Source: Lysobacterales bacterium 63-13 (lineage in GTDB: Bacteria > Pseudomonadota > Gammaproteobacteria > Xanthomonadales > Rhodanobacteraceae). Taken from it: DNA of 64,000 bases. The stretch covers positions 301,110-365,109 of the forward strand of contig MKWR01000029.1 in NCBI GenBank assembly GCA_001899855.1, in the 5' to 3' direction. This document shows, piece after piece, positions 27,651 through 38,016 of the stretch. The notes under the pieces were generated by a model. The model did no database searches. It was not told the origin of the DNA and saw only the letters and a program-made list of their open reading frames with translations. The translations under genes were made by a program, and so were the position numbers. Each line of letters opens with the position of its first letter. The stretch's first letter is position 1.

Positions 27651-28780
27651 GCAGGCGGCAGCTCGCGTGGCATGCGCAAGTCGCGCTCGCCAAGTGCGCC
27701 TTCGAGCAGGGCGGCAAAGGCGTGCAATTCCGGGTAACGCCGGGCGACCGTGATCGCGTAGCGCCAGCACAGGGGCAGGTCGTCGAGATACTGGCGTTTG
27801 CCGTCGCGATACCAGAGCCGGCAGAAGATGCCGAGCACCTTTATGTGGCGTTGCAGGCCCATCAAATCGAACCAGCGCGAAAACCGCGCGGCGCTGACTT
27901 CCGGGCCAAGCAGATGGGTTGATTGCAGGCGCAGGCGATAGCTCTCGACCCAACCCGCGAGGCGTTCCGCATCCCATTCGACGTAGCAGTCGCGCAGCAG
28001 GGAGACGAGGTCGTAAGTGATCGGCCCGACCAGCGCGTCCTGGAAATCGATGATGCCGGGATTGACCAACATGCCGTATGGATTACCGGTTGCCTGATGA
28101 TCGACGATCATCAGGTTGCGACTGTGGAAATCGCGATGCACGAAGGCGCGTGGTTGCTCCTCGGCGGCATGCACCAGAAAGGTGAAGGCCGCCTCGATGA
28201 TGTCCCACTCCTCGCAGGAAATCGTGCAGCCCAGGTGACGCTTGAGGAACCATTCGGGCAGCAGTTCCATCTCGCCGATCAGGCGCTCACGGTCGTAGGC
28301 GGGCAGGCCGGCGACATCGACCGTGGTCTGCATGCGCAACAAGGCGTCGAATGCGTCCGCATACAAGGTATCGACGCTGGCCTGCGTGAGCTCCGGCAGA
28401 TAGGTGCGCGTGCCGAGATCCTCCATCAGCACGAAACCACGCTTGCGATTGACCGCGAAAATCCCGGGTGCATGCAGTCCGGCGTTGTGCAGGCGCGCGG
28501 CAATATCCAGCCAGCCGGCAAGATCCTCCTTGCCCGGTGGCGCATCCATGACTATCCGGTCTGCTTGCACGGGATCGCCTGCATGCGGGGTCATGACAAC
28601 GCGCCAGTAGCTTCTGAAGCTGGCATCCGCAGAGGCGCGTGAAACCGTGAAATCCCCGCTGGCGAGCGCACCACGCACAAACTCGCGCAGCTCAGCCTGA
28701 CGATCGCTTGTCGAGATCACTTCGGTATCCAGGATCGGAATTGGAGGCAATTCTAGTGCAGAGTGCGCGGCGTGCGGCAT
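27647..28780 (-). CDS. amgK: anomeric MurNAc/GlcNAc kinase AmgK
   Basis: An aminoglycoside-phosphotransferase-fold sugar kinase with the catalytic loop FVHRDFHSRNLMIVD, downstream GIIDFQDALVGPITYDLVSLLRD (the metal-binding DFQ), and GFVLMEDLGTRTYL in the N-lobe. With MurU it converts free MurNAc to UDP-MurNAc. Three starts are possible: ATG 28834, ATG 28780 and GTG 28720. I use 28780 (377 residues), but the first clearly family-like sequence begins only around SDRQAELREFV, so 28720 is a real alternative. Confidence 0.88.
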   Translation of the reverse strand: MPHAAHSALELPPIPILDTEVISTSDRQAELREFVRGALASGDFTVSRASADASFRSYWRVVMTPHAGDPVQADRIVMDAPPGKEDLAGWLDIAARLHNAGLHAPGIFAVNRKRGFVLMEDLGTRTYLPELTQASVDTLYADAFDALLRMQTTVDVAGLPAYDRERLIGEMELLPEWFLKRHLGCTISCEEWDIIEAAFTFLVHAAEEQPRAFVHRDFHSRNLMIVDHQATGNPYGMLVNPGIIDFQDALVGPITYDLVSLLRDCYVEWDAERLAGWVESYRLRLQSTHLLGPEVSAARFSRWFDLMGLQRHIKVLGIFCRLWYRDGKRQYLDDLPLCWRYAITVARRYPELHAFAALLEGALGERDLRMPRELPPA

Positions 28781-28834
28781 GCCCCGGCAACAAGGTGTCT
28801 GCGGTATCGGTTGTGCCGATTGGCGTGGCGTCAC

Positions 28835-29728
28835 TTACGGATTCGAATCGAAGCCGTTGCGGAAGATGGTGTCGTCGGCACAATTCAGATACCAGGGAGT
28901 GGTGCCGGTGGCTGCATCCCATTCCGGGGATGTGGATGGCTGCAGCAAATTCGGACAAAGCCTGCTTCCATTGGCAGTCAGCGCGTTCGGGCTGGGCAGA
29001 GCGGGCGCGGGGCCACCCAACTGGTTGTCCGAGACATAGAACGAATGCAGATTGGTCAGTCCAGCCAGCGAAGGCAGGTGCCCGGTCAATTGATTGTCGC
29101 TGACGTTGAAACTGGCCAGCAGCGGTAGATTCGACAGCGCTGGTACTCCGCCACCAATTTGGTTGTCGGAGAGATCGAAAAGGTAAAGCGCGGTCAGGCC
29201 GGAAATGTCCGGCGTAGTTCCATTCAGCTGGTTGTTGCCGACGTCAAACGAAGACAGGTGCGTCAAGGCATTGATAGGTGGTATCGGGCCGCTCAGCAGA
29301 TTGCTGCCGATCGCAAAATCCCGCAGTTCCTGCATGCCGGCGAGCGGTGGAATCGAGCCCGTGATAGCGTTGTTGCCGAGGAAAAGAAGGGTAAGGCTGG
29401 ACAGATCCTGCAGATTGGACGGCAGCGGGCCGGAGAGTTGGTTGTTGGCCAGCGAAAGTTGTTCGACGCTGTTGCCATCGGGCGCGCAGGTCACTCCAAA
29501 CCAGGCGCACTCTGTTCCGACTCCGCCGCCCCAGCCGGCGCTATTGATCCATTGGCTACCGTTGGTGCTTGCGTACAAATCAAGGAGTGCCGTTCGCTCG
29601 CTGGCCGAGATATTGGCCAGCGCATTTTGCCCGGCAAACAGCAACATCATGAACAACGGCAGTGAAGTCGCGATCCGGAGCGGGCGGGCGGCGCTGCAGC
29701 CGTGCAATGGGTCACGGGTCGAGTTCAT
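28835..29728 (-). CDS. secreted leucine-rich-repeat protein (plant-type LRRs)
   Basis: A 297-residue protein with a signal peptide (hydrophobic core near residues 20-37, cleavage near ALA-NI). It has an N-terminal cap like those of plant LRR proteins (ERTALLDLYASTNGSQW, then CAWFGVTC). About six repeats of LxxLxLxxNxLxGxIPxLxxL type follow (NNQLSGPLPSNLQDLSSLTL, NNQLNGTTPDISGLTALYLF, DNQLTGHLPSLAGLTNLHSF). The C-terminus ends DDTIFRNGFDSNP, resembling the short IFxxGF tails I recall on many exported proteins of this bacterial group. Role unknown; LRR domains usually bind protein or glycan. The next gene on the strand, amgK, starts 54 bases beyond the stop and is unrelated. Confidence 0.8.
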   Translation of the reverse strand: MNSTRDPLHGCSAARPLRIATSLPLFMMLLFAGQNALANISASERTALLDLYASTNGSQWINSAGWGGGVGTECAWFGVTCAPDGNSVEQLSLANNQLSGPLPSNLQDLSSLTLLFLGNNAITGSIPPLAGMQELRDFAIGSNLLSGPIPPINALTHLSSFDVGNNQLNGTTPDISGLTALYLFDLSDNQIGGGVPALSNLPLLASFNVSDNQLTGHLPSLAGLTNLHSFYVSDNQLGGPAPALPSPNALTANGSRLCPNLLQPSTSPEWDAATGTTPWYLNCADDTIFRNGFDSNP

Positions 29729-29934
29729 GATGTCTGCCAGTCCAGTGGTTGGGTGTTAAGCATTCAATCCGCGCGCAATTCAACCGAACGGGAGGAAGCC
29801 TCCGCGAAGCAGGAAAAACGCGGTGGCTGCCGCGGAATTGGTTCATTGTCGCGCCGAGCCGTTCGATTTCAGTGTACCGGTCATCCAGCCAAAATGGGTC
29901 GTTCGGGCAGCATTTGTGAAGACGCGATCTAAAT

Positions 29935-29951
29935 AGTACAATTTCGGTACT
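29935..29951. promoter_or_regulatory. AGTAC-N7-GTACT palindrome, candidate operator of the suf operon
   Basis: AGTACAATTTCGGTACT is a perfect 5-bp inverted repeat with a 7-base centre. It ends 13 bases before the start codon of the Rrf2-family regulator and directly precedes its Shine-Dalgarno (GGAG, 29956-29959). Rrf2 regulators of suf/isc operons usually repress their own transcription from sites overlapping the promoter. The position fits autoregulation, but binding is an inference. Confidence 0.5.
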
Positions 29952-29964
29952 GAATGGAGCCATC

Positions 29965-30407
29965 ATGTTACGCGTCAGCAAACTTACGGACTATGCAACC
30001 GTCGTCATGACCTGCCTGGCCACATCGGTCGAGGAAGTGCTCAGTGCGCAAATCCTCGCCGAACGCGCGCGACTGGAGACGCCAACGGTCAGCAAGGTGC
30101 TCAAGCAACTGGCGAGTGCCGGCCTTGTGGATTCCTGGCGAGGCGTGAATGGTGGCTATCGCCTCGCGCGCCAGCCTGGTGCGATCACTGTCGCCGACAT
30201 TGTGACGGCGATGGAAGGACCGATCGGCATGACCGAATGTTGCACCGAGAGCGGCTTGTGCGATCACGAATCGCATTGCGGCGTGCGCGTGAACTGGCTG
30301 CGCATCAGCGAGGCCATCCGCACCGCGCTGCAAGGCGTGACCCTGGCCGACATGCTGGCAACGCCGCCACGGCGCACGGCGGGCATCCCGTTGCGGGTGG
30401 CCATTTC

Positions 30408-30411
<4 letters not shown>
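29965..30411 (+). CDS. Rrf2-family SUF system Fe-S cluster assembly regulator
   Basis: A 148-residue winged-helix regulator of the Rrf2/IscR family. It has the N-terminal DNA-binding domain ([50 protein letters not shown]) and a cluster-binding region with cysteines in [15 protein letters not shown]. The form encoded at the head of suf operons is the SUF regulator rather than IscR itself. It presumably senses Fe-S cluster status through the cysteine-bound cluster and controls the genes that follow. The stop overlaps the sufB start (ATGA). Confidence 0.9.
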
Positions 30412-31910
<1,499 letters not shown>

Positions 31911-32011
31911 GTGCCGTCCTGGCATTCCCCAACACGTGTTCGCGAATGAAACAACCAGATGCGCGGCGGAAACCCTCCTGCCGTGATCTCAAGAAAACCA
32001 CGGGTTCCGAC

Positions 32012-32772
<761 letters not shown>

Positions 32773-32773
<1 letters not shown>

Positions 32774-34104
32774 TGGCTACAGGTTTTCTCGAACCGCTGA
32801 TTGCCGAGGGTGCGACGCTGGCCGGCGGCCAGGCGGGCTGGCTGGGGCGGGTGCGTGCCAACGCACTGGCGCAACTGGCCCGCGATGGCATGCCGGCAGC
32901 ACGCAGCGAAGCCTGGAAATACACCAGCCTGCGCGCCCTCGCCCAGCGTGCCTACCAGCGCGGCGACAGCGACGCCGCAGGGCGATCGATCGATGCCGGC
33001 CTGCTGGCCTTGCCTGGCGTTGACGGCCCGCGCCTGGTCTTCGTCAATGGCGCGTTCCGTGCCGATCTCTCGCGCATCGAGCCGATCGATGGACTGCAAT
33101 TGCACACGCTCTCGCAGGTGCTGGAAAGCGATGCGGATTCCCTGCAAGGTCCCTTGTCACGCTCGTTCGACGATGCCGCGGATGTCTTCGCGCGGCTGAA
33201 CACCGCGCTTGCCGGCGATGGTCCGGTCATCCGCGTTGCCGCCGGGCGCCGCGATCTGCCGCTCGTGCACCTGGTCCTGATCGGCGCGGCGGCTTCCACC
33301 GAACTGGCCTGGCATCTGCGCGGGATCATCGAGGTTGGCGAGGGCGCAGCCTTGCGCGTGGTCGAACATCATGTCGGCGAATCAGGCCAGGCCCATTTCG
33401 GCAACCTGCTGACGCAGATTGCCGTTGCCGCCGGTGGCCGGCTCGACCTGCTGCAAGTGCAGAACTCCAGCGAATCGGCGAGCTTGTTCCGACGCAGCGA
33501 AGCGCGGCTTGCCGCTGATGCGCAACTGGAAATGCGTTCGATCGAAGCCGGTACGGCGTGGTTGCGGCATGATCTGGCAGTGACCTTGGCTGGCGACCGC
33601 TCGCGTTTTGTTTCGCGTGGCGTGTTTGCCTTGCGCGGCCGCCAGCATGCCGATACACGCCTGGATGTCCGCCATGCGGCGCGCGACACCGCCTGCGACA
33701 TAGTCTGGCGCGGCGTTGCCGATCAGCGTTCGCGCGGCGTGTTCCATGGCGCCATCACGGTCAACCCGGGTGCCGATGGCAGTGATGCCCAGCTCAGCAA
33801 CAAGAACCTGCTGCTTTCCGCACAGGCCGAGATCGACAGCCAGCCCGTGCTCGAGATTTACGCCGACGAGGTCAAGGCCGCGCATGGCGCGACGGTCGGC
33901 CAGCTTGATGAGCAAGCCTTGTTCTACCTGAGGTCGCGTGGACTTTCCGCACAGCAGGCGCGATCGCTGCTGACCCTTGCGTTCTGCCGCATCGCTTTTG
34001 ATTCGATCGAGAACACGGCACTGCGCGAACACGTCGATGCCTTGCTGCTCGAACGCCTGCCCGAGGAGGTCGAGGAATTCGCCAGCGAAGGTGCGCCGGC
34101 ATGA
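32773..34104 (+). CDS. sufD: Fe-S cluster assembly protein SufD
   Basis: A SufB paralogue and partner in SufBC2D. The 443-residue protein starts MATGFLEPLIAEGATLAGG, has the N-terminal SufD helical region with RSEAWKYTSLRAL, and ends with the beta-helix segment DEVKAAHGATVGQLDEQALFYLRSRGLS. It is coupled at both ends: the start overlaps sufC and the stop overlaps sufS by 4 bases. Confidence 0.94.
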
Positions 34105-35348
34105 GCGCGGTGCCAGGGGCAAATGTGACAGTGCTCGATGTCGAGCGCATCCGCGCCGATTTCCCGCTGCTTTCACGCCGCGTGCATGGCAAGCCGCTGA
34201 TCTATCTCGACAACGCCAACACCTCGCAAAAGCCGGCCTCAGTCATCGAAGCAGTCGATCATTTCTACCGGCAGACCAATGCCAACGTCGCCCGCGCCGT
34301 GCATGCGCTTGGCGACGAGGCGACCAGCGCCTTCGAGGCAAGCCGCGACAAGCTTGCACGTTTCATCAATGCGCCTTCGCGCGATGAAGTCATCTTCACC
34401 TCGGGCACGACCCAGGCGATCAACCTGGTCGCCTACAGTTACGCGCTGCCGCGCCTGCAGGCGGGTGACACGATCCTCGTCACGCAGATGGAACACCATG
34501 CCAACATCGTGCCATGGCAGCTGGTTGGCGCACGGACAGGTGCGAAGCTCAAGGTTGCGCCGATCACCGAATCCGGCGAATTGATCGTCGAGCGTTTCAT
34601 CGAGTTGCTGACGCCCGAGGTCAAGCTTGCTGCCGTCACCCATGTCTCGAATGTGCTTGGCACGATCAATCCGATTGCCCAGCTCGCCCGTGAATGCCGC
34701 AAGCGCGGCATCCCGCTGCTCGTCGATGGCTCGCAGGCCGCACCGCATCTGCGCATCGACGTGCGTGCGCTGGGGTGTGATTTCTACGTGCTGACCGGGC
34801 ACAAGCTGTTCGGGCCAACCGGCACCGGCATGCTCTGGGCACGCCGTGCGCACCTTGATGCGATGCCGCCGTTTTTCGGCGGCGGCGAGATGATCCGTGA
34901 GGTCCGTTTCGAAGGCACCACGTTTGCCGATCCGCCGCACAAGTTCGAAGCTGGCACGCCGAACATCGCCGGCGTTGTCGGCCTCGGTGCAGCGCTCGAT
35001 TACATCGAGTCGATCGGTTTCGAGCGCATGGCTGCGCGCGAGCACGAGCTGCTGCTCCACGCAACCACGGCCATGCGCTCGATCCCCGGCCTGCGCATCA
35101 TCGGCGAGGCGCGTGACAAGGTGCCGGTGATCGCCTTCCTCATCGATGGCGTGCATGCGCACGATCTGGCAACCCTGCTTGATCATGAAGGCATTGCCGT
35201 GCGTTCGGGCCATCATTGCGCGCATCCGTTGATGCAGTTCTTTGGCGTGGCGGCGACGCTGCGCGTCTCGCTGGCGTTCTACAACACGCACGCGGAAATT
35301 GATGCCTTTGTCGCCGCCGTGCAGCGTGTGCGCAAACTTCTTGCCTGA
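34101..35348 (+). CDS. sufS: cysteine desulfurase SufS
   Basis: A PLP-dependent group II cysteine desulfurase that supplies sulfur to the SUF machinery. The 415-residue protein has the PLP lysine in LTGHKLFGPTGTGMLW, the pyrophosphate region FTSGTTQAINLVAYSY, MEHHANIVPWQ, and the active-site cysteine in VRSGHHCAHPLMQFF. SufE or SufU, which normally accepts the persulfide, is not encoded in this window. Confidence 0.95.
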   Translation: MSAVPGANVTVLDVERIRADFPLLSRRVHGKPLIYLDNANTSQKPASVIEAVDHFYRQTNANVARAVHALGDEATSAFEASRDKLARFINAPSRDEVIFTSGTTQAINLVAYSYALPRLQAGDTILVTQMEHHANIVPWQLVGARTGAKLKVAPITESGELIVERFIELLTPEVKLAAVTHVSNVLGTINPIAQLARECRKRGIPLLVDGSQAAPHLRIDVRALGCDFYVLTGHKLFGPTGTGMLWARRAHLDAMPPFFGGGEMIREVRFEGTTFADPPHKFEAGTPNIAGVVGLGAALDYIESIGFERMAAREHELLLHATTAMRSIPGLRIIGEARDKVPVIAFLIDGVHAHDLATLLDHEGIAVRSGHHCAHPLMQFFGVAATLRVSLAFYNTHAEIDAFVAAVQRVRKLLA

Positions 35349-35357
35349 GTGCGTGCA

Positions 35358-35885
35358 ATGACCGATCTGGAATTCCGTACGGCCAGCCTGGCCGATGTCG
35401 ATGCGATCGTCGCCCTGGTTGAATCGGCCTATCGCGGCGATGCCAGTCGCCAGGGCTGGACCACCGAAGCGGATTTCCTCGATGGTCAGCGCATCGACCG
35501 CCAGTTGCTGATCGAGTTGATCGAACGCAAGGATGCACGCGTGATCCTGGTCGAGCGCGATGGCCAGTTGCTGGCCTGCTGCGAACTGCAGGACCAGCAC
35601 GGCATCGCCTATTTCGGCATGTTCGCGGTGCGGCCGGACGGGCAGGGCACCGGCATCGGCCAGCGCCTGCTGGGAGAAGCCGAACGCATTGCCCGCGACG
35701 ACTGGCATTGCGCGGAAATGCGCATGACCGTGATCGATATCCGCAACGAGCTGATTGCCTGGTACGAACGGCGCGGTTACCAGCGCAGCGGCGAGCACAA
35801 GCCGTTTCCGTACGGTGACGAGCGCTTCGGCATTCCGCTGCGCGATGATCTGCGTTTCGAGGTGTTGCGAAAGCCCCTGGCTTGA
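35358..35885 (+). CDS. GNAT family N-acetyltransferase
   Basis: A 175-residue GNAT-fold acetyltransferase (MTDLEFRTASLADVDAIVALVESAYRG) with the acetyl-CoA-binding motif A in FAVRPDGQGTGIGQRLLGEAERIA and motif B WYERRGYQRSGE. The substrate is unknown. It follows sufS by 9 bases and is probably cotranscribed, though a role in Fe-S assembly is not established. A GTG three codons earlier (35349) is an alternative start. Confidence 0.85.
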   Translation: MTDLEFRTASLADVDAIVALVESAYRGDASRQGWTTEADFLDGQRIDRQLLIELIERKDARVILVERDGQLLACCELQDQHGIAYFGMFAVRPDGQGTGIGQRLLGEAERIARDDWHCAEMRMTVIDIRNELIAWYERRGYQRSGEHKPFPYGDERFGIPLRDDLRFEVLRKPLA

Positions 35886-35979
35886 CGGGCGCAAGCGTGT
35901 CGGGTGCGCGCGCTACGCAGCCTTCACGCACGACCGTATTGCGATTGACCTGGACATCGGCAAGCCGGGTTCGATTCGT

Positions 35980-35998
35980 ATTGCGAGTGATTCGCATT
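35980..35998. promoter_or_regulatory. Fur-box-like palindrome upstream of the PepSY/ApbE operon
   Basis: ATTGCGAGTGATTCGCATT has 14 of 19 positions symmetric. It resembles the GCGAATGATTCGCATT-type Fur sites seen upstream of iron-uptake genes in xanthomonads. It lies about 47 bases before the start codon of the PepSY-type gene. This fits iron repression of the five-gene group that follows, but rests on resemblance only. Confidence 0.45.
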
Positions 35999-36044
35999 CG
36001 TGGTGTAATCGCCACTGTATCGCAGCGCAGAACCTGCATCGTCA

Positions 36045-36671
36045 ATGAGTCAGCCAGTGGATCCGATACGCCGGTCGTACTGGCTGAAGACCTTGCACGC
36101 ATGGCACTGGATCAGTTCGGCCTTGTGTCTGGTCGGCATCCTGCTTTTCAGCATCACCGGCATCACTCTCAACCATTCCGCGCAGATCGAGGCCAAGGCC
36201 GTCGTCAGCACGCAGAAGTCGCGCCTGCCGGCGGAACTCCTGGCAGAACTGGCGACTGCGACGAGCGAAACCGGCGCGTCGCTGCCCGAATCCCTGCGCG
36301 ACTGGCTTGAAGCGCAACTGGATGTCCGCGTCGGCGCGCGCAGTGCCGAGTGGTCGGACAGTGAAATCTACGTGTCGATGCCGCGCGCCGGTGGTGATGC
36401 CTGGCTCAGCATCGATCGCGCCAGCGGCGAGATCGAATACGAACGCAGCGATCGCGGCTGGATTTCCTGGCTCAACGACCTGCACAAGGGCCGCAACACC
36501 GGAGCGGCATGGAACTGGTTCATCGATGTGTTTGCCATTGCCTGCGTGGTCTTTGCACTGACCGGGTTTTTCCTGCTGCACCTGCATGCGCGGCAGCGCC
36601 CGTTGACCTGGCCACTGGTCGGGCTGGGTTTCATGGTCATGTTGCTGATTGCCATTCTTTTTGTACATTGA
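36045..36671 (+). CDS. PepSY-associated transmembrane protein
   Basis: A 208-residue protein with an N-terminal helix (about 19-43, HAWHWISSALCLVGILLFSITGITLNH). It has a periplasmic PepSY-like domain (EIYVSMPRAGGDAWLSIDRASGEIEYERSDRGWISWLNDLHKG) and two C-terminal helices. Histidines at the membrane edges (LHAWHW, LNHS, LHKG) are typical of the PepSY_TM group, which may bind heme or pass electrons across the membrane. First of five same-strand genes ending in a flavin reductase. Confidence 0.82.
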   Translation: MSQPVDPIRRSYWLKTLHAWHWISSALCLVGILLFSITGITLNHSAQIEAKAVVSTQKSRLPAELLAELATATSETGASLPESLRDWLEAQLDVRVGARSAEWSDSEIYVSMPRAGGDAWLSIDRASGEIEYERSDRGWISWLNDLHKGRNTGAAWNWFIDVFAIACVVFALTGFFLLHLHARQRPLTWPLVGLGFMVMLLIAILFVH

Positions 36672-36681
36672 GAGGTCTTGC

Positions 36682-37191
36682 ATGCGCCACCCGCTGATGC
36701 TGTCCCTGCTGCTGATCGCCTCGTCGGCGGCGGCCGAAATCAACGTGACGGTGGAGATTCCACGCATCGATGCGTCGGAATACCACCGTCCCTATGTCGC
36801 GGTCTGGGTCGAGGATGGCGGCCACGAGGTGGCTGCCAATCTCGCGGTCTGGTATGCGCAGAAGGAAACCAAGGAAGGTGCCGGCAGCAAATGGCTGGCC
36901 GACCTGCGCCAGTGGTGGCGGCGCAGCGGGCGTGACCAGACCTTGCCGATCGACGGCGTCAGCGGTGCGACGCGTCCCGTGGGCCAGCACCAGTTGCGCT
37001 TCGATGCGGCCAAGCCACCGTTTGCCGCGCTCAAGCCGGGCCAGTACGCGCTGGTGGTCGAGGCGGTGCGCGAAGTGGGCGGCCGTGAACTGTTGCGCAT
37101 CCCGTTCGATTGGCCGGTCACCGCATCCCGGCACCTTGATGCCAAGGGCGAGCACGAGCTCGGCCTGGTCAAGCTCGATCTCAATCCCTGA
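36682..37191 (+). CDS. DUF2271 domain periplasmic protein with a DGVSGAT flavinylation motif
   Basis: A 169-residue exported protein (signal MRHPLMLSLLLIASSAAAE, cleaved near residue 18) of the DUF2271 family. Residues 91-97 read DGVSGAT, matching the Dgx(S/T)GAT motif in which ApbE links FMN covalently to the threonine (T97 here). An ApbE gene lies two genes downstream. This makes it the likely FMN-carrying electron shuttle of the group. AGAGG 8 bases before the ATG at 36682 supports the start. Confidence 0.8.
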   Translation: MRHPLMLSLLLIASSAAAEINVTVEIPRIDASEYHRPYVAVWVEDGGHEVAANLAVWYAQKETKEGAGSKWLADLRQWWRRSGRDQTLPIDGVSGATRPVGQHQLRFDAAKPPFAALKPGQYALVVEAVREVGGRELLRIPFDWPVTASRHLDAKGEHELGLVKLDLNP

Positions 37192-37206
37192 ATCCGGAGA
37201 ACCGCC

Positions 37207-38016
37207 ATGAACGCTCCCGTGAAACTCCTCGCGCTGGCTTTTGCCCTCGTCCTGCCTTTGTCCGCGCAGGCGCACAAGGCCTGGTTGCTGCCGTCGGCAA
37301 CCGTGCTCTCGGGTGAAGATTCCTGGATCACCGTCGATGCGGCCGTATCCAACGACCTGTTCTATTTCAACCATGTGCCTCTGCGCCTCGATGCGCTGGC
37401 CATCACCGGGCCGGATGGCAAGCCGGTGCAGGCCGAGAACCGCGCGACCGGAAAATACCGCAGCACCTTCGATGTGCATCTGGCCGAGCCCGGCACCTAT
37501 CGCATCGCCGTCGTCAACGCGGGTCTGTCCGCAAGCTGGGAGGAAGACGGCAAGCCGAAGCGCTGGCGTGGCAATGCGGAAAAATTCGCCAACGAGGTGC
37601 CCAAGGACGCGAAGAATCTGAAAGTGTCGCAATCCGCCGGGCGCGTCGAAACCTTCGTCACCGCCGGGCGACCGAGCGACACCGCGTTAAAGTCGACCGG
37701 TGCCGGACTCGAACTCGTGGCGGTGACGCATCCGAATGACCTGTTCGCCGGCGAAGCCGCCACGTTCAAGCTGCTGCTCGATGGCAAGCCTGCTCCGGAT
37801 CTGGCCATCGAGATCATCCCCGATGGCATCCGCTATCGCGACAAGCAGAATGAATTGACCGCCACCAGTGACAAGGATGGCCAGTTCAGCGTGACCTGGC
37901 CGAATGCCGGTCGCTACTGGCTTGAAACCAGCCTGGTGGATGACAAGACCTCGATTCCGCAGGCCACCCAGCGCCGCGTCAGTTATGTGGTCACGCTTGA
38001 GGTGCTGCCGCAGTAA
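37207..38016 (+). CDS. DUF4198 domain periplasmic protein
   Basis: A 269-residue exported protein ([26 protein letters not shown], cleavage after residue 22) of the DUF4198/NikM-like family. It starts its mature part with the typical HKAWLLPS and has a C-terminal Ig-like/carboxypeptidase-regulatory section ([24 protein letters not shown]). The N-terminal histidine could bind metal. The family recurs beside PepSY, DUF2271 and ApbE genes and near TonB-dependent receptors; its role is unknown. A GGAG lies 6 bases before the ATG. Confidence 0.82.
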   Translation: MNAPVKLLALAFALVLPLSAQAHKAWLLPSATVLSGEDSWITVDAAVSNDLFYFNHVPLRLDALAITGPDGKPVQAENRATGKYRSTFDVHLAEPGTYRIAVVNAGLSASWEEDGKPKRWRGNAEKFANEVPKDAKNLKVSQSAGRVETFVTAGRPSDTALKSTGAGLELVAVTHPNDLFAGEAATFKLLLDGKPAPDLAIEIIPDGIRYRDKQNELTATSDKDGQFSVTWPNAGRYWLETSLVDDKTSIPQATQRRVSYVVTLEVLPQ

